A DNA stretch of 64,000 nucleotides from G963663315 sp965204925 (GTDB lineage: Bacteria; Pseudomonadota; Gammaproteobacteria; Arenicellales; Poriferihabitantaceae), in NCBI GenBank assembly GCA_965204925.1, contig OZ242021.1:2542001-2606000 (forward strand). The letters are read 5' to 3'. Within the stretch, counting starts at the first letter, position 1; every line of letters begins with the position of its first letter. The notes under the pieces are model-generated. The model had not been told where the DNA came from. It saw only the letters and a program-made list of their open reading frames with translations, and ran no database searches. A program made the position numbers and the translations under genes. Of the stretch, positions 8,966-17,135 are shown one piece after another.

Positions 8966-9047
8966 CAAATCTAAGGGTCGACAATTCCCGAAAATAAAAA
9001 TATACTCGGTAACATTCAAATACACATTATCATGGAGAGAATAAAGC

Positions 9048-9209
9048 ATGGCGCAAGCGGCACCCGGTAAAACGTATTGCAAGGGAATCCCCATCATTGA
9101 ACTGGCACGGATGATCCCCGATGAGGAATCGGCCCACAAGTGGTTGGAAGAAGTCATCCGGCCGGGCGGGTTGCGATATTGCCCCGAGTGCGGAAGCGCG
9201 GATACCTGA
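9048..9209 (+). pseudogene. IS1595-family transposase, N-terminal fragment
   Basis: A 53-codon frame starting at ATG 9048 with MAQAAPGKTYCKGIPIIELA resembles the start of IS1595 transposases (A-P-G-K-x-Y-x-K-G-I-x-x-I-E-L), then P-D-E-E-S-A-x-x-W and the first half of the zinc ribbon, CPECGS. It ends at TGA 9207-9209, before the second cysteine pair and the DDE domain, so it is a truncated relic. Its stop overlaps the ATG of the methyltransferase gene (TGATG), so the fragment may now serve as a leader that delivers ribosomes to the methyltransferase. Confidence 0.65.
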
Positions 9210-10267
9210 TGAAGGCCTTTGTCCAAAGGGATGCCGGGCAGACGGCTTCGGTATCAGGATTTGGTGGCGTAGTGAACGGGTTAGCCACCGGGTTGCTTGA
9301 TACAATTCTTTGTGGTGATGCGACTTTTTTGCTGAAACAACTCCCTGGCGAATCCATCGATCTCGTTGTTACCTCTCCACCATACTACCTTCAACGTCAT
9401 TACAATATGGCAGGCATGGGGGTTGGTGGCGAAAAATCTGTAGAAAATTACATTGAATCCCTTCTAGAAGTTTTTGATGAAGTGGTAAGGGTTGTGAAAC
9501 CGACCGGGAATATCGTTTACAATATCGGAGACAAATATATCGAAAGTTCATTGCTGTTGGTTCCTTTTCGTTTCGCTATTGAAGCCACGAAGCGAAAAGA
9601 TATGCGGCTTGTAAATAACATTACCTGGGTGAAAGCAAATCCTACGCCGCGTCAATTCAACAGGCGTCTTGTAAGCAGTACCGAACCATTTTTCCATTTC
9701 GCCAAGGGGCCGGATTACTACTATGCGCGAAATCTTTTTATGACTGCAAATGACGGCGGCAAGGTTTGCAAACCCACAGAGAAGTTAGGCGCAAGCTACA
9801 GAATCAAGATTGACAATTCCAAGCTATCCAAGCGTCAGAAACGGAAAGCTCACAAAGCTCTGGATGATGTTGTTTCTGAAGTTCACGAGAGAAAAATTCA
9901 TAGTTTCCGGATGAAGATAAAGGGGATTCATGCAGAAGCATTTGGTGGCCAAGAGGGTGGCCGAAAACTGCAAATGGATAAGAATGGATTCACTATCATC
10001 AAACTTCATGGCCGAGCCATGAAGCGCGACGTGATAAATCATCGTGTAGAGACAACTCCGGGAGTCAATCATTGCGCGATATTTCCAGAGGGAATTATAC
10101 GCGAAGTGATCAAGATGTTGTGCCCAAAATCAGGAATTGTCCTTGATCCGTATATCGGGAGCGGGACGACCGCTATAGCCGCACTCAAAGAGGGGATGCA
10201 CTTTATCGGGATAGATATTGACCCGTCCTATTGCGAGCTTGCTCGGAGAAGAATTAAATTGTGTTAG
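9209..10267 (+). CDS. beta-class site-specific DNA methyltransferase (likely N4-cytosine)
   Basis: A 352-residue N6/N4 methyltransferase with permuted motifs: the catalytic motif IV TSPPYY is at residues 55-60, followed by a long target-recognition segment (about 150-290) and then the S-adenosylmethionine loop DPYIGSGTT at about 313. This order defines the beta class. TSPPY is usual in N4-cytosine enzymes such as those partnering SmaI or PvuII, so m4C is inferred. An upstream in-frame start at 9140 exists, but ATG 9209 is preferred because it overlaps the stop of the preceding fragment. It overlaps the next gene by 7 bases. Visibly AT-richer than the flanking housekeeping genes, which suggests transfer. 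Confidence 0.88.
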   Translation: MKAFVQRDAGQTASVSGFGGVVNGLATGLLDTILCGDATFLLKQLPGESIDLVVTSPPYYLQRHYNMAGMGVGGEKSVENYIESLLEVFDEVVRVVKPTGNIVYNIGDKYIESSLLLVPFRFAIEATKRKDMRLVNNITWVKANPTPRQFNRRLVSSTEPFFHFAKGPDYYYARNLFMTANDGGKVCKPTEKLGASYRIKIDNSKLSKRQKRKAHKALDDVVSEVHERKIHSFRMKIKGIHAEAFGGQEGGRKLQMDKNGFTIIKLHGRAMKRDVINHRVETTPGVNHCAIFPEGIIREVIKMLCPKSGIVLDPYIGSGTTAIAALKEGMHFIGIDIDPSYCELARRRIKLC

Positions 10268-11334
10268 CAGAATTACTCGAACAGGCGATTGTTTCGACCG
10301 ATCCCGATTTCGGTTTGAGCAAAGACCACCTTGAATCCCTCCGTTACATATCCGAACAGGCATGTAACGGAAACCAGAAGGCGGTTCTCACTGTTCTTGT
10401 CACGCTATTGACAAAAAAAGTTGCTTCCCCTAGACAGGATATTCGATTACATCAGGCCAATATGCCAGGCGGGTTCTCCGGACGCGGGCTTGATACCCAC
10501 GAAATCACCCCGTTTCTCAGAAGTGAACACTTTCCTCATATGCGCGAATCAGGATGGCTGACCCGTTCTCTGGAACAAGCTGTTCCATACGATCAGAACT
10601 ACACTGGAAGGATTACGCCCAAACGCCTGAAATCTGATTTCCTCTTCATTGTTTCCGATATTCAAAATGGACTTGACGCCAAGGCTTGCCTCTTATTCCT
10701 GTTACGGAAACTGGCTGATTGGCGTTCGCTAAATGCGTCGCTTAAGCTATCGAAGCCAACCGGGAAACGGATTATAGACATCGTGAAATACGTCGAAGAC
10801 CATTGGAGATCGGATATCCCTGGTGTTTCCAAGTTGCCCACGCTTGCAACCTATGCGGCTTATGTATGCCTTGTTTCAGAAGTCGCAAAATACCGCGATT
10901 GCACATTGTTACCTCTCTTGTCGCACACAAGCGCAGACACCCGAACGGAACGCCTCGGCGATGTAGAGGTGCGTGACGTCAACAACAATCCGTTTGAAGC
11001 CGTAGAAGTAAAACATATGATTAGTATCTCACTCCCCATGCTAGGCAAATTACGTGAAAAAATCGCTGGAGCAGGTATCAAAACATTCTACATTCTCAGC
11101 ACGGATGAAGTTATTCCCCCGGATGATATGCCGGAAATAACGAATCTTCTGCTTTCCATACGAAATAGCTACGGATGTCAAGTAATTATAAATGGAGTTG
11201 CATCAACCCTGAGGTATTATTTACGATTACTATCTGATGCTGATAGATTCATCCATGAATATGTCGATTCGATTGAGAAAGACAAAGAGATACCATTTGA
11301 CCTGAAGCGAACATGGAATGAGATTGTGGGGTAG
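10261..11334 (+). CDS. probable type II restriction endonuclease
   Basis: A 357-residue protein whose GTG start lies inside the 3' end of the methyltransferase gene, the classic arrangement of a restriction-modification pair. A PD-(D/E)XK-like core is visible: G-D-V-E-V-R-D around residues 233-239, then E-A-V-E-V-K-H with the E-x-K at 249-251. The N-terminal half contains G-G-F-S-G-R-G-L-D-T-H-E-I-T-P-F-L, reminiscent of SacI-type enzymes; that family link is from memory and uncertain, and the recognition site is not predictable here. Base composition matches the methyltransferase rather than the flanks. No truncation seen. Confidence 0.68.
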   Translation: MLAELLEQAIVSTDPDFGLSKDHLESLRYISEQACNGNQKAVLTVLVTLLTKKVASPRQDIRLHQANMPGGFSGRGLDTHEITPFLRSEHFPHMRESGWLTRSLEQAVPYDQNYTGRITPKRLKSDFLFIVSDIQNGLDAKACLLFLLRKLADWRSLNASLKLSKPTGKRIIDIVKYVEDHWRSDIPGVSKLPTLATYAAYVCLVSEVAKYRDCTLLPLLSHTSADTRTERLGDVEVRDVNNNPFEAVEVKHMISISLPMLGKLREKIAGAGIKTFYILSTDEVIPPDDMPEITNLLLSIRNSYGCQVIINGVASTLRYYLRLLSDADRFIHEYVDSIEKDKEIPFDLKRTWNEIVG

Positions 11335-11357
11335 TTATCGCCATAAGGGAGAATCTG

Positions 11358-11444
11358 ATGACCAAACCACCCAAGAAAGAACTGCTCAAGACTGATTACA
11401 GGAGCGCGACCCCAGGCAGGGGCGAAGCCCGTCCTGCTCTATAA
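11358..11444 (+). CDS. short ORF of unknown origin after the restriction gene
   Basis: A 28-codon frame beginning MTKPPKKELLKTDYRS has a good Shine-Dalgarno (aaggga, 8 bases upstream). The first 16 codons read like the start of a real protein, while the rest is low-complexity, so it may be the 5' stub of a gene lost when the right part of the block collapsed. Could also be chance. Confidence 0.25.
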   Translation: MTKPPKKELLKTDYRSATPGRGEARPAL

Positions 11445-12017
11445 GCCGAAAGCCGTTTAGAGCCCGTGGGGGGGCGAACCCTCGTCTTGAGAATTGCCAG
11501 TCGGACGTGTTCTTCACTACAAGGCTTGGTCGCCTCTGTTTCGTGCGATCGGATCAGAGGTGCGCTTGACTGATGGGGCGCAGATTATAAAGGGAACGGC
11601 ACTCTGTTGAAAAAGCGGATTGATCCGAACGACATCGGGAAAATTCTGTTGTAACGGGCGCCTCACCAATGGCGGGGCGGTTGATGCCAGAGAACCGGTT
11701 CGGGGGCTGAAGACCGTACTTATTTGCAGGCGCGTCGGCGCGGTCGCGCATCCTGCGGGTGAGGGGAAACGGCGGCCGGACGCCTTCTCCCGGATGCCCG
11801 ACCGTCGCCCCGCTCACGGCGGAGCTCCCCTCTCAATGGGCAGTGCACAGGGTCTTTACTGCTCTTTGTGCGTGCGCCCGCCTTCAGAAGCGCAATCTCA
11901 GGTCTAGCCGGTATGGTGTGTTCGGGTTCGCCCACTGCGTCCGCGGCGCTCGCCGGCAAGCTCTACCGCAGCCCGTTCGAGAACCGGGAATACCCGGTCT
12001 GGACTTGAAGGCCGGGT
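11445..12017. other. non-coding debris inside the accessory block
   Basis: No reading frame here shows a recognisable protein. It probably contains eroded IS sequence, since the stretch just before 12018 still reads L-A-G-K-L-Y-R-S-P-F-E-N-R-E-Y-P-V-W-T before a stop codon, in frame with the transposase tail that follows. Confidence 0.5.
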
Positions 12018-12152
12018 TATACCCTGCGCGGAGCAAACGTGACCGTGTGCCAGTCCTTCAACGGGGAGGTGACGCTGCTCTACCGCGGTCGGGAGCTTGC
12101 GTACCGGGTGCTTCAGGAAGGCAGGCTCCGGCTAAGGACATTTCCAAATTGA
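12018..12152 (+). pseudogene. IS1202-type transposase, C-terminal tail
   Basis: Forty-four codons reading YTLRGANVTVCQSFNGEVTL, then LYRGRELAYR and a stop at 12150-12152. ISNCY/IS1202 transposases end with this kind of module (V-T-V-x-x-x-x-D/N-G-x-x-x-L-x-Y-R-G-x-x-L-x-Y-R). An in-frame TGA lies 12 bases upstream of the segment. The stop codon falls inside the right terminal repeat, as expected for the end of the element. Confidence 0.6.
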
Positions 12153-12158
12153 GTTGAC

Positions 12159-12174
12159 ATATCATAACGATCGC
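12159..12174. repeat. 16-bp direct repeat, right copy
   Basis: Identical to 6697-6712 and directly abutting the right inverted repeat. Joining the outer flanks through one copy gives an intergenic region of about 220 bp between trpB and rpsP, a plausible pre-insertion state. Confidence 0.8.
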
Positions 12175-12236
12175 GGTCAGAGCAATTCCGGGAGCATTTC
12201 CAATTCCTGAAGTATTTCATGCGAACGGTTTTATGG

Positions 12237-12242
12237 TAGAAT
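12237..12242 (+). promoter_or_regulatory. candidate -10 box (TAGAAT) of the rpsP operon
   Basis: TAGAAT lies 61 bases before the rpsP ATG, preceded by TTATGG; no convincing -35 is visible (TTCATG lies 15 bases upstream). Position is sensible for the operon, but support is weak. Confidence 0.3.
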
Positions 12243-12303
12243 CCGCTTTTATAGTGGTGCCCGGTTGATAACGGCATGAATTGCAACGCAGACGGATACA
12301 TTT

Positions 12304-12558
12304 ATGGTAGTAATTCGCTTGGCGCGGGGCGGCTCGAAGAAACGGCCCTTTTACTCGATTCTGGTCGCAGACCAGAGGCGCTCTACCCGTGGACGGTTTA
12401 TTGAAAGAATCGGTTTTTTCAACCCGGTCGCGCGAGGCAAGGAAGAGAGGCTGGGCCTCGACCGGGAAAGGCTCGAATACTGGCAGGGAAAAGGCGCCCA
12501 AATGAGCGCTCGGGTGAAACAACTGTGTGCGAATACCGGGTTCGGGTCTGTGACCTGA
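12304..12558 (+). CDS. rpsP: 30S ribosomal protein S16
   Basis: An 84-residue basic protein with the S16 start M-V-V-I-R-L-A-R-G-G-S-K-K-R-P-F-Y and the conserved R-G-R-F-I-E-R-I-G-F-F-N-P motif. It binds 16S rRNA early in 30S assembly. First gene of the rpsP-rimM-trmD-rplS operon, whose order is the standard one. It begins 130 bases beyond the right edge of the accessory block, so its promoter appears intact. Confidence 0.98.
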   Translation: MVVIRLARGGSKKRPFYSILVADQRRSTRGRFIERIGFFNPVARGKEERLGLDRERLEYWQGKGAQMSARVKQLCANTGFGSVT

Positions 12559-12653
12559 ATCTTTGGCCTGATCGCCGGATTGCGGGTTGCGTGACCTGAA
12601 ATGAGCGGCCGGGCGCTGACCGGTCTGTCCGCAGAGTGATCGGATATTCTGGT

Positions 12654-13181
12654 ATGGCTGGCGGCAAACCGCATACTCCGCCTGTCGTCCTGGGCATGGT
12701 CGACGCTCATCACGGAATCAGGGGTGGACTCAGGATACGGTCTCACACCCGGCCGGCGGAGCAGATATTCGAGTATTCGGTCTGGAAGGTCGGCAAGAAA
12801 GGAAGCCCCGACTGGGAAACGGTGGAGGTTTGCGCTTGCGGGCGAAGCGGCCGGCGTCTTGTTGTTCAATTGTATGGTTATCCTGACAGGGAAGCGACAG
12901 AAACCCTGATCGGTTGCCAAATTGCTATTGAGCGGTCGCAGCTTGAGGTTTTGGATAACGGTGAATTTTACTGGGTGGACCTGATTGGGCTCAACGTGGT
13001 CAATCAGCAGAATGTCGCACTGGGCAAGCTGACGAGCATGCTGGAGACCGGCGCCAACGATGTGGCGGTCGTCGCTTATGGTAACGGCTGTGAAAGGTTA
13101 TTACCCTGGGTGCCACAGGTGATCAGCAAAGTCGATCTCGAAGCCGGAGTGCTCACCGTGGACTGGGATGAGAGTTATTGA
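12654..13181 (+). CDS. rimM: 16S rRNA processing/30S maturation protein RimM
   Basis: Binds S19 and helps mature the 30S head. The N-terminal half has the RimM core V-V-L-G-M-V-D-A-H-H-G-I-R-G-G-L-R-I-R-S, and the C-terminal PRC-barrel part contains E-F-Y-W-V-D-L-I-G and L-P-W-V-P-x-V-I. The ATG at 12654 gives 175 residues, the usual length; the more upstream ATG at 12636 adds six residues with no support. The family's H-G-x-x-G is here H-H-G-I-R-G. The gap of 95 bases after rpsP shows no other gene. Confidence 0.93.
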   Translation: MAGGKPHTPPVVLGMVDAHHGIRGGLRIRSHTRPAEQIFEYSVWKVGKKGSPDWETVEVCACGRSGRRLVVQLYGYPDREATETLIGCQIAIERSQLEVLDNGEFYWVDLIGLNVVNQQNVALGKLTSMLETGANDVAVVAYGNGCERLLPWVPQVISKVDLEAGVLTVDWDESY

Positions 13182-13196
13182 GGGCGGGGCGCCGGT

Positions 13197-13952
13197 ATGC
13201 TGGAAATAAGTGTAATTACCATATTCCCGGATATGTGCAATTCGATTGCCAAGTGCGGTGTCATTCGTCAGGCGGCTTTGGCAGGCGCATTGAAATTCGA
13301 CGTGCTCAACCCTCGCGCCTTTGCCAGGGGAGCGCACAGGTCGGTCGATGACCGTCCTTATGGCGGCGGTCCGGGTATGGTGATGAAGCCGGCGCCATTA
13401 GCGGCCTGCATAGATGCGGCAAGAATATCGAAGCCGGGGCCGGTAGTGTATCTGTCACCCCAGGGTGACTTGTTGAACCAGCCCATGGTGGAGGAATTAT
13501 CGAAATTACCGGGCCTGATTTTGCTTGCCGGTCGTTATGAAGGCATTGATGAGAGAATTGTTGAAAGCCGTGTAGAGCGGGAGGTTTCAATCGGAGATTA
13601 TGTTCTGGCGGGAGGAGAGCTGGCGGCGATGGTCGTTGTTGAAGCCATTGCGCGACTGCTGCCGGGGGTGTTGGGGAACCGGATGTCGGCGCAACAGGAT
13701 TCATTTTGCGACGGGCTTCTTGATTGTCCGCACTTTACCCGTCCCGAGTATTTCGAGGGGCGCAATGTGCCGCCGGTACTGTTGAGCGGCGACCATGAGA
13801 AAATACGACAATGGCGCCTGACCCAGGCGCTTGTCAGAACAGGTGAGCGCCGCCCGGATCTGATTGCGAATCTCATCCCGGATCGGTCCCGGCTGAATGA
13901 TGAGCAGGTTGAACTATTGAATGCTTACCAACTGGAGCAGAAATATGACTGA
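13197..13952 (+). CDS. trmD: tRNA (guanine-N1-)-methyltransferase
   Basis: Methylates G37 of tRNAs with a G36 anticodon, preventing +1 frameshifts; 251 residues, SPOUT fold. The trefoil-knot segments L-L-A-G-R-Y-E-G-I-D-E-R and I-G-D-Y-V-L-A-G-G-E-L-A are present around residues 112-145, and the catalytic Asp lies in the CPHFTRPEYFEG neighbourhood. The stop overlaps the rplS start by 8 bases. Confidence 0.97.
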   Translation: MLEISVITIFPDMCNSIAKCGVIRQAALAGALKFDVLNPRAFARGAHRSVDDRPYGGGPGMVMKPAPLAACIDAARISKPGPVVYLSPQGDLLNQPMVEELSKLPGLILLAGRYEGIDERIVESRVEREVSIGDYVLAGGELAAMVVVEAIARLLPGVLGNRMSAQQDSFCDGLLDCPHFTRPEYFEGRNVPPVLLSGDHEKIRQWRLTQALVRTGERRPDLIANLIPDRSRLNDEQVELLNAYQLEQKYD

Positions 13953-14295
13953 TATTATTGATCGAATTGAAGCCGAACAACTGAAGCAGGGGATCCCGCA
14001 ATTTGGCGCCGGGGACCGGGTCAAGGTTCAGGTTCGCGTCAAGGAAGGCAGCCGGGAACGTTTGCAGGCATATGAAGGCGTCGTGATCGCAAAGAAAAAC
14101 CGGGGATTGAACTCTTCGTTTACTGTGCGCAAGGTGGCGAGCGGAGAAGGAGTGGAAAGGGTTTTTCAAACCCATAGCCCGCTTATTGCCGATATCCGGG
14201 TCGTCCGTCGCGGTGATGTGAGACGCGCCAAGCTCTACTATCTTCGCCAGCGTTCCGGGAAATCGGCCCGTATCAAGGAGAAAATCAGGCGCTGA
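13945..14295 (+). CDS. rplS: 50S ribosomal protein L19
   Basis: A 116-residue L19 with the expected F-G-A-G-D-R-V-K-V-Q-V-R-V-K-E-G and F-T-V-R-K-V-A-S-G-E-G-V-E-R-V-F motifs. Sits at the 30S-50S interface. The start at ATG 13945 (M-T-D-I-I-D-R-I-E) matches the family; an earlier in-frame codon at 13921 lies inside trmD and is rejected. Last gene of the rpsP operon. Confidence 0.97.
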   Translation: MTDIIDRIEAEQLKQGIPQFGAGDRVKVQVRVKEGSRERLQAYEGVVIAKKNRGLNSSFTVRKVASGEGVERVFQTHSPLIADIRVVRRGDVRRAKLYYLRQRSGKSARIKEKIRR

Positions 14296-14318
14296 TCCGG
14301 CGTCGGCGCCAGAAAATC

Positions 14319-16178
14319 GTGACCAGAACAGGCCCTGCATATATTTGTTTCGTCCGCGGCCTGGTTATTCTTTCGCTGCTTTGCTGCGCCAGTCTGCTTG
14401 CGGTCAGAAGCGTCGCAGCCCAGCCGAATCCGGGCAACCGCGAGGCTGGCAGTGAAATTACGGGCGGCGACCTGGAGCGGGTGCGTATCCTGATCAAGGC
14501 AAACGTGCTGGAATTGGCCCGCTCCATACTCGAAACCGGAGGGCCGCCGCTCTTGCCGACCCGGGACTGGCTCAACTGGGAACGCCAGTTGTGGGCTGTT
14601 TACCGGACTACCGGCCGCTGGGAGCAATTACTGGAAAGAATCCGCCAGATACCCGATACATTCCCGTACCGAATCCTGTACCAGGCGGACCTTCAGGCTA
14701 TTAACGCGCATATCGAACTGGGGCAGGGAGCGCAGGCCAGAGCGCTGTTGCGCAAGCGCCTGTTGTCAACGGACAGCAACGAGCGGGACAGCAGAAAACT
14801 CCGCGAATTACTGCTTGACAGTTATCTCGTCGATCACTATCTGAGCGATGCGGAGGTTGCCATGCGTCATTATCAATTCGACTTCCGTTCCCGGGAACAG
14901 GAATGGCTGTTGTCAAGCGCCGGCATTCACCTGCAACTGAATGATCCGGACCGCGCCGTGAATATTCTGGCGCCCCTCGACCAACCCCCTGCCAGACTAT
15001 TGCGCATCTACGCCAGATTGCAGAACAATACGATAACCCCGACTCAGGCGTTCAGGAAAATGGACGAGTTGATTGAAGACATCGGCGACTCGGAGCAGAC
15101 CCCGTTACCGCTCTGGCAGGTTCTTGCGGTAAGGGCATACGCCGGACTGCTGAGCGATACTCCGCAATCAGCTCTGGCCGATCTTGAACAGTATCTGGTT
15201 GCGGCAGGGCGGTCGTCAACGAGAACCAATAGCGCTTATCCGGATTTCGGGGTGACAGACTTGTTGAATGCCTATCGCAGAGTCGCGCTGAACGAAAGCA
15301 ACCGTCTGGGGTTGCCCGCGGGTGACTCGAACAGCCTTATGATTCATGCCCTGCAACTGCCGCAAGAAGCGCGCCCCGTTCGCAAAGCCATTTTCGGATA
15401 CCTGTTACAAGACAAAAACAGACCAGCGGTAAAACGGCAGCTGAACGATCTGTTCGTCACCGAACTTATGGACACGGCTCAATCGGGAGTCATTTCATAT
15501 TTGTATGGCGAAGGCAAAGCGTTTGGCAAGCTCGATCTGAGCGGTAATGTCGGGCTGGTTCTGTCAAACCGCGCTCTTGAAATGGGTGATATTGAACTGA
15601 GCGCACAAATCAATAATAGTATCCTGATGATCCCCCAGGGCATCGAGCGTTTACGGTGGCTGCTGTATATCGCACGGATTTCAATTATGGCTGGCCAATA
15701 TGAAAAGGGGGCACAGGAATTGATGGAATGGCTCCATGCTCACGATCACTTGAGCAAAGAACAGGCGGACCGGGTGTTGCAACCTGTCTTCGACCTGCAA
15801 AAAGTCGGTCAGCATACCCGGGCGCTGGAACTGCTGGACGAGACCGGCAAGCGGGTAGCCAGTGGCAAACATATCCGGGAAATTGCGTATTGGAAGGCAG
15901 AGTCCTTTCAAGCCATGCGGCAGTTTGTTCGCGCAGCGGATTATTACCTGTTCTCCGCATTGCAAAAGGACGGCGGCTGGGACCCCTGGGGGGTGGCGGC
16001 CCGCTATCGCGCCGCGGAATCATTACAATCGGCGAATCTCGTTGTCGATGCCAGGGCATTGCTTGAAGATTTGCTGGCGCGCACCACTGATGACAGGCGC
16101 CGGGCCCAATTGAAACAAAAGCTCCAGCAACTCTGGCTGCCGGAGTTCAGACCGAATACCGTTGAAATCACGCAGTGA
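14319..16178 (+). CDS. secreted helical-repeat (TPR-like) protein of unknown function
   Basis: A 619-residue protein from a GTG start, 23 bases after rplS. Residues 1-33 form a signal peptide (charged start, hydrophobic V-I-L-S-L-L-C-C-A-S-L-L-A-V, likely cleavage near V-A-A-Q). The rest is almost wholly alpha-helical with repeated pairs such as A-R-A-L-L-R-K-R-L, A-L-A-D-L-E-Q-Y-L and A-A-D-Y-Y-L-F-S-A, the look of tetratricopeptide repeats. No catalytic motif is visible. The 3' end overlaps xerD by 17 bases, so it is part of that transcription unit. A periplasmic scaffold or envelope-assembly role is only a guess. Confidence 0.7.
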   Translation: MTRTGPAYICFVRGLVILSLLCCASLLAVRSVAAQPNPGNREAGSEITGGDLERVRILIKANVLELARSILETGGPPLLPTRDWLNWERQLWAVYRTTGRWEQLLERIRQIPDTFPYRILYQADLQAINAHIELGQGAQARALLRKRLLSTDSNERDSRKLRELLLDSYLVDHYLSDAEVAMRHYQFDFRSREQEWLLSSAGIHLQLNDPDRAVNILAPLDQPPARLLRIYARLQNNTITPTQAFRKMDELIEDIGDSEQTPLPLWQVLAVRAYAGLLSDTPQSALADLEQYLVAAGRSSTRTNSAYPDFGVTDLLNAYRRVALNESNRLGLPAGDSNSLMIHALQLPQEARPVRKAIFGYLLQDKNRPAVKRQLNDLFVTELMDTAQSGVISYLYGEGKAFGKLDLSGNVGLVLSNRALEMGDIELSAQINNSILMIPQGIERLRWLLYIARISIMAGQYEKGAQELMEWLHAHDHLSKEQADRVLQPVFDLQKVGQHTRALELLDETGKRVASGKHIREIAYWKAESFQAMRQFVRAADYYLFSALQKDGGWDPWGVAARYRAAESLQSANLVVDARALLEDLLARTTDDRRRAQLKQKLQQLWLPEFRPNTVEITQ

Positions 16179-17106
16179 ATATTCACGGGCATTGCCTGCG
16201 CAGCGGGGCAAACCGGACGCTGCGTGGCAGACCCTGGCGACCCGCTTCCTGGACACGGCCTGGATGGAATCGGGATTGAGTGACAACACACTGAGCGCTT
16301 ATCGTACAGACCTCCTGTTGTTCTTTGAATGGCTCGCGGCCAGGCAGCTGTCACCGCAAAACCCGGGAGTTGACAGTATTGCCGATTACGTTGATTTTCG
16401 AGCGGGACAAGCCTCCAACCGCACTGCGGCACGTTCTTTATCAACTTTAAGATGTTTCTATAAATATTTGATTGATAAATCAATAATTGACTATGACCCT
16501 TGCGCCAATGTCGGGAATCCGGCAATCACAAGAACATTACCGAAGCCTGTTTCCCCACAAACGGTTGAGCTTTTGATCGAGGCGCCGGATGTGAACACCC
16601 GCCTCGGTCTGCGGGACCGGGCCATGATTGAAACCCTGTATGCCACAGGAATGCGGGTATCGGAGCTGACCGGCTTGCGGGTCGACCAGATTGATCTGAC
16701 AGTCGGTGTCTGTCGTGTAGTCGGGAAGGGCAACAAGGAACGGCTGGTTCCTTTGGGCGATCATGCAAATGACTGGATTAAAAGATACCTGAATGAATCG
16801 AGAGCGGATATCCTGGGCAACAGACAGGACGCGGCCTTGTTTCCGGGTAGCCGTGGAAAGGCGATAAGCCGTCAGGGATTCTGGCAGAACCTGAAACGTT
16901 ACGCCTTGTCAAGCGGTTTGAACGGCAACATTTCGCCACATACACTACGGCATGCCTTTGCCACTCATTTACTGGACAATGGCGCCGACCTGCGCAGCGT
17001 TCAAATGTTCCTCGGGCATTCGAGTTTATCCACTACACAGATTTACACACTCGTTACCACGACACGCTTGAAAAATATTCATCAACGGCACCACCCCAGA
17101 GGGTAG
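16162..17106 (+). CDS. xerD: tyrosine recombinase XerC/XerD family, probably XerD
   Basis: A 314-residue site-specific recombinase. The catalytic set is complete: R165 in ATGMRVSEL, K189 in VGKGNKER, H260 and R263 in SPHTLRHAFATHLL, H286 in FLGHSSLS and nucleophile Y295 in TTQIYT. The N-terminal SAM-like domain begins near residue 30. The start is TTG at 16162 inside the previous gene; a later ATG at residue 35 would cut into the domain. The family resolves chromosome dimers at dif. XerD rather than XerC is preferred from sequence feel alone. Confidence 0.88.
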   Translation: MKSRSEYSRALPAQRGKPDAAWQTLATRFLDTAWMESGLSDNTLSAYRTDLLLFFEWLAARQLSPQNPGVDSIADYVDFRAGQASNRTAARSLSTLRCFYKYLIDKSIIDYDPCANVGNPAITRTLPKPVSPQTVELLIEAPDVNTRLGLRDRAMIETLYATGMRVSELTGLRVDQIDLTVGVCRVVGKGNKERLVPLGDHANDWIKRYLNESRADILGNRQDAALFPGSRGKAISRQGFWQNLKRYALSSGLNGNISPHTLRHAFATHLLDNGADLRSVQMFLGHSSLSTTQIYTLVTTTRLKNIHQRHHPRG

Positions 17107-17135
17107 ATATCCAACAACTATAAGGCTGATTTCCA

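Larger units (their letters stand above)
6713..12158. mobile_element. decayed IS1202-like (ISNCY) element, invaded by other ISs and carrying a restriction-modification pair
   Basis: The left end (6714-6738) and right end (12134-12158) form imperfect inverted repeats, matching at 19 of 25 positions around the shared core caattt-r-gaaatgtcct. Just inside the left end is the 5' start of an IS1202-type transposase. Just inside the right end, in the same orientation, is the 3' tail of such a transposase with its stop codon within the repeat. The two halves therefore look like one element opened by later insertions. Between them lie remnants of another DDE transposase, an apparently complete rve-type IS, an IS1595 fragment and two restriction-modification genes. 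The 16-bp direct repeats lie directly outside. Confidence 0.7.
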
